Source: CAYNJF01 sp964351745 (GTDB lineage Bacteria > Pseudomonadota > Gammaproteobacteria > Berkiellales > Berkiellaceae). Taken from it: a DNA stretch of 18,405 bases. The DNA is taken from positions 1-18,405 of the forward strand of contig CAYGPI010000058.1 in assembly GCA_964351745.1 (NCBI GenBank), read 5' to 3'. The translations under genes were made by a program, and so were the position numbers. Shown in pieces: positions 7,401 to 14,335 of the stretch (position 1 is the stretch's first letter; every line of letters starts with the position of its first letter). A model generated the notes under the pieces. That model was given only the letters and a program-made list of their open reading frames with translations, did not search any database and was not told where the DNA came from.

Positions 7401-8105
7401 TCAAATCGCTTCATGAGCGTCTGGCAACTGCCAATCTATTGGCGTTAACCCTTGACGCTTTAAGATTCGATTAATCTTGGAAAAAGGCCTAGAGCCAAAA
7501 AAACCTCGATGCGCTGATAATGGAGATGGATGAGCACTTTTAATCACATGATTTTTTGAAAGATCAATGAGGCTCTCTTTTTTTTGTGCATAGGCTCCCC
7601 ATAAGACAAAGATAACCGAACTCTTACGCTTAGACAATTGCGTCATAAGATGATCTGTAAATGTTTCCCAGCCTTGTTTTTGATGTGAAGCCGCAAGACC
7701 TTCCTCAACTGTTAAAACAGCATTGAGCATTAAAACACCTTGTTTAGCCCAAGAGTCAAGACAGCCATGACTCGCGACAGGGATTGATAAATCACTTTCT
7801 AGCTCTTTAAAGAGATTATTCAGTGATGGTGGTTTTTTGATACCCGGCTTGACTGAAAAACATAATCCATGCGCTTGTTTGGGACCATGATAGGGATCTT
7901 GCCCAAGGATAACAACTTTCACCTTTTCAAAAGACGTTAATGCTAGAGCTCTGAAAGTATCATCAACCGGTGGATATATCACTTTGCCTTTTTTCTGTTG
8001 GTCGCAAAGAAATTGATGAAGCTTCACCATATAAGGTTTTGAAAACTCTTCATCTATCTGCTCTTTCCAGGCTGGTCCAATTTTTTCTCTTGAAATTTCA
8101 AGCAT
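7401..8105 (-). CDS. ung: uracil-DNA glycosylase, family 1
   Basis: Ung removes uracil from DNA to begin base excision repair. In the 234-residue form the catalytic motif GQDPYHG has Asp70, and the HPSPLSAHRGFF loop carries His192. QAHGLCFSV, PPSLNNLFKELE, GVLMLNAVLTV, GWETFTD and LWGAYAQKK are all conserved. I chose the ATG at 8105, because it gives a family-like N-terminus (MLEISREKIGPAWKEQIDEE). The frame stays open to a TTG at 8192, but those 29 residues resemble no Ung N-terminus and that TTG is a weak start. The chosen ATG lacks a Shine-Dalgarno site and sits very close to a good -10 box. glsA follows at 36 nt. Confidence 0.93.
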   Translation of the reverse strand: MLEISREKIGPAWKEQIDEEFSKPYMVKLHQFLCDQQKKGKVIYPPVDDTFRALALTSFEKVKVVILGQDPYHGPKQAHGLCFSVKPGIKKPPSLNNLFKELESDLSIPVASHGCLDSWAKQGVLMLNAVLTVEEGLAASHQKQGWETFTDHLMTQLSKRKSSVIFVLWGAYAQKKESLIDLSKNHVIKSAHPSPLSAHRGFFGSRPFSKINRILKRQGLTPIDWQLPDAHEAI

Positions 8106-8109
8106 ATTT

Positions 8110-8139
8110 GTTATACCAAGACATGATTCATGTGAACAA
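8110..8139 (-). promoter_or_regulatory. possible ung promoter giving a leaderless message
   Basis: Minus strand: TTGTTC (complement of 8134-8139), an 18-nt spacer and TATAAC (complement of 8110-8115, 5 of 6). Only four bases separate the -10 box from the ung ATG (8105). Transcription would therefore begin at or next to the start codon. Confidence 0.35.
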
Positions 8140-8298
8140 GGGGCATCATCATAACGCCAGAGAAAACAAGATGCAAACACGTGGCTCACCAATCAATGCC
8201 ATAGCCCTCTAAAACAAGAAACATGATAAAGATCCTTTAAAATCCCAAAACGATTGTTTTAAACTCTAAAAGGTATGATGCCGTGTCTATCAGACCAT

Positions 8299-9483
8299 TT
8301 ACACTCTAAGCCGGCGAGCTTTAGAGACTTGGGATGACTCTATCAACGATGGTTTGATAACATCTGAAGCCTTTATTTCCTTTTTCTGCTGGTGCACGGC
8401 TTGCCTTAATGCGACATGATAATGATCTCGCTGGCGTTTAACCATCTGATGAATCAAACTTCTAACCCCTGTTTCTCCAGCTTCATCTAAAGCCTTTTGC
8501 TCTTGAGGCGTGGCCGTAAACTTAAAAGGGTGATGATTAATTCTTATGGCGACAGTCCGTTGCTTCACAGGCTCTGGCAGTGTTAATGGATGCTGAAAAA
8601 CAATCGTTGCTAATAAGGTTGAAAGATACTGAATGAATGTTTGGATAAAAGGCTTATTACCACCATTGATTTTTTTAGCTGTTGCCCCATTCACAAAAAT
8701 AAATCCTAATTGCTTTTCTAGAGAAACGGATGAATCACTCCCAACCCCAAAAGGATAATTTTTAGCAACCCCCCCATCGGTATGGAGCTCTCTCTTACCG
8801 TCAGGAGAAACGATCCACTGTGGTGGATATAAAATAGGCACGGAGCAAGATAAGGTCACTGCGGTTGCAACTTTTTTATGGGGTGTGGTTTTATAAGAAA
8901 AGACTGTAATATCACCTCGATCTAAATTCGTTGTCACCACCCTTAGCTCTTTTTTAAAACCTGCCTCATATAACTCTTGAAACGTTGGATCATCTAACCC
9001 TGTGTATCGCTTGATCATTTGCCTAAAATAATCAGGCATCGCTTCGCCTTTGCAAAGCCCCCAACGCACCGGAAACTTTAAAAGAGACTCAAAACTCCAA
9101 TCTTGAAATTTATCTGTTGGCATTTCATCTAAATTCTGAACCATCATTTCCAGGGGTACTTTTAACGTCACTCCTAAAGCGACAATGCTTCCAACAGAGG
9201 TACCACAAACAACTTTAACCCTATCCATATCTAGCCCATATTTGCGCGCTTCTAAAAACGCACCTGGCAGGGTTCGCCCGGCTCCTCCGCCTCCTGCAAT
9301 GAAAAGTTCTTCCACAGAGGCTAGAGCATGTTGCAATCCTTGATCCAAGGGCTGCTCTTTTTCTGCTTGTTTTTCTTTCGAGTAACGATGGGCTACACTG
9401 TCGCCAAAGTACATGCCTTGTGTCGCATAAATAACGGCCGCTTGACGTTTCAATAATTCAGGAGAAATATCATGATAAGACAT
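8299..9483 (-). CDS. patatin-like phospholipase, intact copy
   Basis: The 394-residue protein has a patatin domain that uses a Ser-Asp dyad to hydrolyse acyl esters of lipids. Numbered from the ATG at 9483, the oxyanion-hole glycines GGGGAGR are at 64-70, the nucleophile elbow GTSVG at 94-98 (Ser96), and the catalytic Asp236 lies in the DGG motif (HTDGGVAKNYPFG). The C-terminus is basic (SKARRLRV). No signal peptide is visible. An upstream ATG at 9492 is in frame, but AAGG abuts it directly and sits 9 nt before the 9483 ATG, so the latter is preferred. Patatin-like enzymes include secreted effectors in Legionella and Pseudomonas; a similar role is only a possibility. Its 5' part and promoter are duplicated at 9947-10962. 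Confidence 0.88.
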   Translation of the reverse strand: MSYHDISPELLKRQAAVIYATQGMYFGDSVAHRYSKEKQAEKEQPLDQGLQHALASVEELFIAGGGGAGRTLPGAFLEARKYGLDMDRVKVVCGTSVGSIVALGVTLKVPLEMMVQNLDEMPTDKFQDWSFESLLKFPVRWGLCKGEAMPDYFRQMIKRYTGLDDPTFQELYEAGFKKELRVVTTNLDRGDITVFSYKTTPHKKVATAVTLSCSVPILYPPQWIVSPDGKRELHTDGGVAKNYPFGVGSDSSVSLEKQLGFIFVNGATAKKINGGNKPFIQTFIQYLSTLLATIVFQHPLTLPEPVKQRTVAIRINHHPFKFTATPQEQKALDEAGETGVRSLIHQMVKRQRDHYHVALRQAVHQQKKEIKASDVIKPSLIESSQVSKARRLRV

Positions 9484-9946
9484 ACGCAACATCCTTGTGC
9501 AACAAGCTTATAACTCAGGGAGAATGATTATTATATTGCCAAAAGGCTCGACAAAAAGCTTTACGCATAGCAACATGTCTTTATGACTATCTTTTTCAAT
9601 ATTTATGAGTAAAACACCTGAATCAATTGATGAGTTACTAGCCAAAGCCATGCCTCTCGCAGGGATGACTCTTGGAGAGCTATCTCAGCACTTAAATATT
9701 CCTTGCCCAAAAGATATGCGCTACGCCAAAGGATGGCTAGGACAAGCGCTTGAGCGCTTTTTAGGAGCAACCGCAGGTAATCTAGCTCTGCCAGATTTTG
9801 CCTCTATCGGTGTTGAGCTTAAAACTCTGCCGCTCAATGCTTATGGCCACCCACAAGAGTCCACTCACGTCACTTACGCACCTATTCCCTTTGAAGAGTT
9901 TCACTGGCATGCTTCCACCGCTTTCATGAAACTAAAAACTATTCTG
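8931..9946. repeat. tandem duplication, left copy (1016 bp)
   Basis: The left unit holds the 5' part of the intact patatin gene, the shared patatin/mutH control region and the first 114 codons of mutH. It is followed directly by the right unit at 9947. I compared the two by eye over the patatin part, the intergenic region and the mutH part and saw no difference. The unit boundary shares only GT (8930-8931, 9946-9947 and 10962-10963). There is no inverted repeat, transposase or target-site duplication, so this is a microhomology-type duplication and not an insertion sequence. Confidence 0.97.
9530..9535 (-). promoter_or_regulatory. -10 element of the patatin promoter (left copy)
   Basis: A perfect TATAAT lies on the minus strand (complement of 9530-9535). 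The -35 region is poor. The start would fall near 9523, about 40 nt before the patatin ATG. The same element is repeated at 10546-10551. Confidence 0.45.
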
Positions 9947-9973
9947 TTGTCACCACCCTTAGCTCTTTTTTAA
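9605..9973 (+). pseudogene. mutH: truncated mutH copy from the tandem duplication
   Basis: The first 114 residues are identical to the intact MutH at 10621-11274. Reading then crosses the duplication joint (9946/9947) into patatin antisense sequence and adds eight foreign residues (LSPPLALF) before a TAA. The 122-residue product would keep the active-site triad Asp64, Glu71 and Lys73 (the D-x6-E-x-K nuclease motif) but lose the C-terminal half, including the conserved RPKAANSKT and PKGFYL segments. It retains the natural upstream region, so it may be transcribed. Its 3' end overlaps the truncated patatin gene by 35 bp head-on. Activity is unlikely; interference with MutH or MutL is conceivable but unproven. 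Confidence 0.9.
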
Positions 9974-10499
9974 AACCTGCCTCATATAACTCTTGAAACG
10001 TTGGATCATCTAACCCTGTGTATCGCTTGATCATTTGCCTAAAATAATCAGGCATCGCTTCGCCTTTGCAAAGCCCCCAACGCACCGGAAACTTTAAAAG
10101 AGACTCAAAACTCCAATCTTGAAATTTATCTGTTGGCATTTCATCTAAATTCTGAACCATCATTTCCAGGGGTACTTTTAACGTCACTCCTAAAGCGACA
10201 ATGCTTCCAACAGAGGTACCACAAACAACTTTAACCCTATCCATATCTAGCCCATATTTGCGCGCTTCTAAAAACGCACCTGGCAGGGTTCGCCCGGCTC
10301 CTCCGCCTCCTGCAATGAAAAGTTCTTCCACAGAGGCTAGAGCATGTTGCAATCCTTGATCCAAGGGCTGCTCTTTTTCTGCTTGTTTTTCTTTCGAGTA
10401 ACGATGGGCTACACTGTCGCCAAAGTACATGCCTTGTGTCGCATAAATAACGGCCGCTTGACGTTTCAATAATTCAGGAGAAATATCATGATAAGACAT
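9939..10499 (-). pseudogene. truncated patatin-like phospholipase copy
   Basis: The first 185 residues are the same as in the intact copy at 8299-9483. One foreign Glu follows and then a TAG created by mutH antisense sequence beyond the joint. It keeps the oxyanion-hole glycines and the nucleophile Ser96 but lacks Asp236 of the catalytic dyad, so it should be inactive. The preferred ATG is at 10499 (an in-frame ATG lies at 10508). It has its own copy of the TATAAT -10 at 10546-10551 and may still be transcribed, producing RNA antisense to the end of the truncated mutH. Confidence 0.9.
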
Positions 10500-10962
10500 A
10501 CGCAACATCCTTGTGCAACAAGCTTATAACTCAGGGAGAATGATTATTATATTGCCAAAAGGCTCGACAAAAAGCTTTACGCATAGCAACATGTCTTTAT
10601 GACTATCTTTTTCAATATTTATGAGTAAAACACCTGAATCAATTGATGAGTTACTAGCCAAAGCCATGCCTCTCGCAGGGATGACTCTTGGAGAGCTATC
10701 TCAGCACTTAAATATTCCTTGCCCAAAAGATATGCGCTACGCCAAAGGATGGCTAGGACAAGCGCTTGAGCGCTTTTTAGGAGCAACCGCAGGTAATCTA
10801 GCTCTGCCAGATTTTGCCTCTATCGGTGTTGAGCTTAAAACTCTGCCGCTCAATGCTTATGGCCACCCACAAGAGTCCACTCACGTCACTTACGCACCTA
10901 TTCCCTTTGAAGAGTTTCACTGGCATGCTTCCACCGCTTTCATGAAACTAAAAACTATTCTG
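9947..10962. repeat. tandem duplication, right copy (1016 bp)
   Basis: The right unit repeats 8931-9946 at an offset of exactly 1016. It contains the cut-off patatin 5' half, a second copy of the divergent control region and the 5' half of the intact mutH. At 10963 the sequence leaves the repeat and continues into the native mutH 3' half. Recombination between the units would restore the ancestral single-copy arrangement without loss. Confidence 0.97.
10546..10551 (-). promoter_or_regulatory. -10 element of the patatin promoter (right copy)
   Basis: This is the duplicate of the TATAAT at 9530-9535. It would drive the truncated patatin copy. Confidence 0.4.
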
Positions 10963-11274
10963 TGGATACCCTATCTTGCCTTAGGTCCCATTCATCAAAG
11001 AAAAATAGCAACGCCTTTTTTATGGACGATGAGCCCAGCATGGGATCAAAAATTAGGTCAAGATTGGTATGAGCTAACTGAAAAACTTCGACTACATCAG
11101 TTTGAAGATCTTAATGGCTCTCTTGGCACTTATTTACATATCCGCCCAAAAGCCGCCAATTCAAAAACCTTCATTAAAGTGATAGATCATCAAGGCAACC
11201 GCATTCGTATTGTTCCTAAAGGGTTTTATCTTAGAGAATTCTTTACCAAACAGATTATTGCTGAAACCTTTTAG
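10621..11274 (+). CDS. mutH: DNA mismatch repair endonuclease MutH, intact copy
   Basis: MutH nicks the unmethylated strand at hemimethylated GATC sites after activation by MutS and MutL. The 217-residue product aligns with E. coli MutH over its full length: SIDELLAKAMPLAGMTLGEL near the start, KGWLGQALERFLGATAG (42-58), the catalytic D64-x6-E71-L-K73, KLKTILWIPY, IRPKAANSKT and PKGFYLREFFT at the end. Presence of MutH implies a Dam methylase elsewhere in the genome. The ATG has no recognisable Shine-Dalgarno site. Codons 1-114 lie in the right copy of the tandem duplication; the rest is single copy. Its 3' end overlaps the convergent DUF3025 gene by 20 bp (11255-11274), and no terminator hairpin is seen there. 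Confidence 0.95.
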   Translation: MSKTPESIDELLAKAMPLAGMTLGELSQHLNIPCPKDMRYAKGWLGQALERFLGATAGNLALPDFASIGVELKTLPLNAYGHPQESTHVTYAPIPFEEFHWHASTAFMKLKTILWIPYLALGPIHQRKIATPFLWTMSPAWDQKLGQDWYELTEKLRLHQFEDLNGSLGTYLHIRPKAANSKTFIKVIDHQGNRIRIVPKGFYLREFFTKQIIAETF

Positions 11275-12085
11275 GTCTAAAATATTGCTGATTTAAATAG
11301 AAGTCTGGATTTTGATTAGCAGCAAAAGTACCTGGAACACCTAACATTGGAAAAGGTTGTAGAAACAGTTTATGCCCAAAGCTGTTCTCTTGCTGCAAAC
11401 ATTCAGACAGTCTCTCATCACAGTCTTCTTGACATAATGGCTCTGACGCCATCAAGACAGCAAAACCAGTAAGACCAACATAAGGAGATAATAGCTTTTC
11501 ATATAGGCTATGACCATAAATTTTTATCGTGACTTGCTCATGAAAATGTTCACGATAGGTCACAAACAAATCATACCATCGATGCTCTTTTATCAGTTCA
11601 CAATAAAATGGTGAAGCCATGATCACTAATCCACACTCTTCAAAACGCGCTAAGTGGTTTTGAGAACCTTTTCTTTTTTTAAAACTATTTTGAGGCTCCT
11701 GCAAATAGCCCTTCATCACTCGCTGGATCAATGATTTTTTTGATCTAGGCCAATCAAGCCATGTTAAATAATTAAAAAAATCATGCCAATGATTCAGCCG
11801 TGTAGGCACAAGAGACTTAAAATAGATAGCCGCTTCGTAAGTGAATTCGTGAAATGGAAAACTTTGCTGTGGAACAAATTTAACATGCTGCCAACAAGGT
11901 TGAGCACGTCGCTTCTTTAGATAATGATCATTGTAATCTTGCAGACTAGGCCAGTCACCATAGTCTGCAAAAGGCCAAAGATCGCTTAAACAAAAAAAAT
12001 AAGGATGACTAAGGCATAAATCCTTGCGCCACGGGGACTGAGTAGCCTGCGGCTCTTTGTACGTTTGGATCATCAATGGCAACAT
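11255..12085 (-). CDS. DUF3025 family protein
   Basis: A 276-residue soluble protein that I recognise as DUF3025 from its core: YEAAIYFKSLVPTRLNHWHD, then FFNYLTWLDWPRSKKSLIQR, and the later NHLARFEECGLVIM. It is rich in Trp, His, Tyr and Phe. The function of the family is unknown to me. The frame starts inside the preceding GGCT gene: the ATG at 12085 gives a 77-nt same-strand overlap. A second ATG at 12073 shortens it only a little, and no start codon is available just after the GGCT stop. Coupled translation from GGCT is therefore likely. No clear Shine-Dalgarno site is present. Its 3' end overlaps mutH by 20 bp. Confidence 0.75.
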   Translation of the reverse strand: MLPLMIQTYKEPQATQSPWRKDLCLSHPYFFCLSDLWPFADYGDWPSLQDYNDHYLKKRRAQPCWQHVKFVPQQSFPFHEFTYEAAIYFKSLVPTRLNHWHDFFNYLTWLDWPRSKKSLIQRVMKGYLQEPQNSFKKRKGSQNHLARFEECGLVIMASPFYCELIKEHRWYDLFVTYREHFHEQVTIKIYGHSLYEKLLSPYVGLTGFAVLMASEPLCQEDCDERLSECLQQENSFGHKLFLQPFPMLGVPGTFAANQNPDFYLNQQYFRPKRFQQ

Positions 12086-12554
12086 AACTTTCTAGTCTAT
12101 CAATATAGCTTTGAGGCAACTGATGCTCAATCGCTCCGGCTAAAACTAGGTCTTTATACCAGGTAAAAGGCATCAAATCACCTCTTATTCGCTCTTGATG
12201 AGCAATGTAGGTAAATGCGTAAACACCCTCTTCCTGCTTTGGCTTTTGATTGATTTGGAGCCTATCATAAAAATAAGCTTTTAAAGTCATATCATGGTTG
12301 CCATAACCTAGCCTTTCAGCCTTATCTAATAGATAACGGCTCCTTGACGAGACCTGGTAAAGCACACCATAAACCTCCTCCATTGGATTCTTACAGGGAA
12401 TAATATTACATTTTCCTGAGCCATCTAAATTTCCAATTTTATTGAACTTTATTTGGTAACCTTTGATCTTAACGACCCCAAGCATTTCTGCATCAGGCAC
12501 GCATTTTTTGAAATGAGATGTGTGCATATTTGCACCATAGGCGAAGTATCTCAT
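12009..12554 (-). CDS. gamma-glutamylcyclotransferase-like protein
   Basis: The 181-residue product has the GGCT fold signature MRYFAYGANMH (1-11, with the YGxN substrate-binding loop), NIIPCK (50-55), EEVYGVLYQV (59-68) and the probable catalytic Glu80 in LDKAERLGYG. Family members release 5-oxoproline from gamma-glutamyl peptides or amines; the substrate here is unknown. The start is well supported: AAGGAGG (complement of 12561-12567) lies 6 nt before the ATG, the best ribosome-binding site in the window. It is followed by the overlapping DUF3025 gene, so the two form an operon. Confidence 0.85.
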   Translation of the reverse strand: MRYFAYGANMHTSHFKKCVPDAEMLGVVKIKGYQIKFNKIGNLDGSGKCNIIPCKNPMEEVYGVLYQVSSRSRYLLDKAERLGYGNHDMTLKAYFYDRLQINQKPKQEEGVYAFTYIAHQERIRGDLMPFTWYKDLVLAGAIEHQLPQSYIDRLESYVAIDDPNVQRAAGYSVPVAQGFMP

Positions 12555-13035
12555 GGCAACCCTCCTTGGGCTTAGCTCTTTTATTATTTTTAGATCTAAC
12601 CTTGAGGTTTCCCTCTTAGCCGGAGCAGATCTTAAATCATCCTTACGACTCGGATGCTTTTAAAATGTTTGAAACCCAACATTGTTAGTGATTTAAGCAA
12701 TTAGATTCTTTACGAATAGCAGACTTTTTAACGAGGTGCTTAGAAAGTTAACCGTCAAAACCATACTGCCTACAACAGGTGAAGTCTACACAAAAAATTC
12801 ATAAAACCTCTTACTAATAGAAAATAATTTCTACTACATTCAGTATTCCTCTCATCATAAATCTTGTCTAGAGACGATATCTCCTCAGCCTTGAGAGATT
12901 AACTTACCGTTTAATGCGACCAAATGCTTGGCGAAAAAGTATAGCCATGGTAGCCTTCGCACACACATCAATAACATATCAAATATCTGCATTTATTATT
13001 AGTATGTTAACTTTTTGCTAATTTAAGAATATTCC
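12555..13035. other. gene-free 481-bp stretch between GGCT and the phosphate transporter
   Basis: I see no convincing gene, tRNA or decayed homologue. It holds the GGCT ribosome-binding site at its left end, a palindrome TTAGATCTAA (about 12589-12598), a small hairpin CATCC/GGATG (12638-12642 and 12652-12656) followed by CTTTT on the plus strand, and a hairpin TAGAAA/TTTCTA (12818-12823 and 12828-12833, 4-nt loop). A 34-codon open stretch ending near 12800 has no likeness I know. It must carry the two divergent promoters, but no strong sigma-70 pair stands out. Confidence 0.6.
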
Positions 13036-14295
13036 ATGGAAATGAACTGGATTTTATTAGGTTTAGCTGCGTCCTTTGGCTTTATGATGGCATGGGGTGT
13101 TGGTGCAAATGATGTGGCAAACGCTATGGGCACTTCTGTGGGCTCAAAAGCAGTAACAATCAAGCAAGCTATTATTATTGCTACAATTTTTGAATTTCTG
13201 GGTGCCCTTCTTGCTGGGGGTGAAGTCACAGATACCATTCGTAAAGGCATTCTTGAGCCAGAGCAATTAACAGATCAAGCCGAAATTTTTGTTTTTGGTA
13301 TGATGTCTGCCCTATTAGCAGCTGGATGCTGGCTAGGTATTGCCACACGGTTTGGGTGGCCTGTGTCTACATCTCATACCATTGTTGGCGCCATTGTCGG
13401 TTTCGGAGCAATCACACTAGGTTTAGAGGCTATTCATTGGACAACAATTAGTCATATCGCTTTAAGTTGGATTATATCCCCTCTCCTTGGAATGGTTATT
13501 GCTTTTAGTATATTTGTAAGCATTCAAACTCTTATTCTGAATCATAAAGATCCATTTAACCGTGCAAAAAGACTTATTCCCTTTTACCTATTCGTCGTTG
13601 CTTGGATAGTATGTAGCCTTGTGGCCCTTTCTGGGCTTGAGCATCTTGGCTATAAACCTTCAACTTTTAATGGCGTCATAGGCTCTATACTAGCTTCTAC
13701 CTTGATTACTTTAGTTGGGGTATGGCGTTTATCTAAAGTTGAGGTCGATCTTGAAGCGTGTAAAACCTTCCATTTTGCAAGTGTAGAAAAACTTTTTGGC
13801 GTACTTATGATCTTCACAGCCTGTGCGATGGCTTTTGCGCATGGCTCAAATGACGTTGCCAATGCAGTAGGCCCTCTAGCGGCTATCGCTGATGTTTTAC
13901 AGTCAGGACAAATCAATCCCCAAACGCCTATCCCTATCTGGGTTTTAATACTTGGATCTTGCGGGATTGTGTTTGGACTAGTGACCTATGGCCATAAGGT
14001 CATAGCAACCATTGGCAGTGGCATCACAGAGCTAACTCCAACAAGAGGGTTTGCAGCAACACTTGCTGCCTCTATTACCGTTGTTATAGCTTCAGGATCA
14101 GGCCTGCCAATATCAACAACACATACGCTAGTTGGAGCTGTCTTGGGTGTGGGGCTCGCTAGAGGTATTCACGCCCTCAACATTAATGTGATTAGAATGA
14201 TCTTTTTGTCATGGATCATAACGCTGCCTGCTGGAGCCATATTATCGGTCTTGATATACAAAACGCTATCATTCATTTTTTCAGGCATGATATAA
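13036..14295 (+). CDS. pit: low-affinity inorganic phosphate transporter, PiT family
   Basis: A 419-residue inner-membrane permease with about ten hydrophobic segments. The two inverted family signatures are GANDVANAMGTSVGS (23-37) and AHGSNDVANAVGP (Asn272-Asp273 at its centre), each with the conserved Asn-Asp pair. The paired loops GWPVSTSHTIVGAIVG and GLPISTTHTLVGAVLG are also typical. PiT proteins import phosphate as a metal complex or with cations. Many gammaproteobacterial homologues are preceded by a DUF47/PhoU-like gene; none is present here. The ATG at 13036 has a weak ribosome-binding site; Met3 is an alternative. A terminator shared with the convergent Sel1 gene follows at 14316-14335. 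Confidence 0.93.
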   Translation: MEMNWILLGLAASFGFMMAWGVGANDVANAMGTSVGSKAVTIKQAIIIATIFEFLGALLAGGEVTDTIRKGILEPEQLTDQAEIFVFGMMSALLAAGCWLGIATRFGWPVSTSHTIVGAIVGFGAITLGLEAIHWTTISHIALSWIISPLLGMVIAFSIFVSIQTLILNHKDPFNRAKRLIPFYLFVVAWIVCSLVALSGLEHLGYKPSTFNGVIGSILASTLITLVGVWRLSKVEVDLEACKTFHFASVEKLFGVLMIFTACAMAFAHGSNDVANAVGPLAAIADVLQSGQINPQTPIPIWVLILGSCGIVFGLVTYGHKVIATIGSGITELTPTRGFAATLAASITVVIASGSGLPISTTHTLVGAVLGVGLARGIHALNINVIRMIFLSWIITLPAGAILSVLIYKTLSFIFSGMI

Positions 14296-14315
14296 CGTCA
14301 ATAATTAAGAAATCA

Positions 14316-14335
14316 AAGGCCTAAATTAAGGCCTT
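14316..14335. terminator. bidirectional terminator between the phosphate transporter and Sel1 genes
   Basis: AAGGCCT (14316-14322) and AGGCCTT (14329-14335) form a 7-bp stem with loop AAATTA. The loop carries the TAA stop of the Sel1 gene (complement of 14326-14328). On the minus strand a T-rich run follows (TTGATTTCTTAATT); on the plus strand CCAATTTCTT. It is best for the Sel1 transcript and plausible for the transporter. Confidence 0.65.

Noticed and set aside
8106..8192. N-terminal extension of ung to the TTG at 8192
   Set aside because: The 29 residues match nothing in Ung proteins and the start is a TTG without support; the ATG at 8105 gives a normal N-terminus.
8931..10962. Repeat pair as an insertion sequence or transposon
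   Set aside because: Direct tandem copies of host gene parts, no transposase, no terminal inverted repeats, no target-site duplication.
12697..12801. 34-codon open stretch on the plus strand in the gap before the phosphate transporter
   Set aside because: No ATG, no ribosome-binding site and no recognisable family; too short to claim.
13650..13916. 88-codon open frame on the minus strand inside the phosphate transporter gene
   Set aside because: Shadow of a membrane protein gene with all signature motifs in the plus-strand frame.
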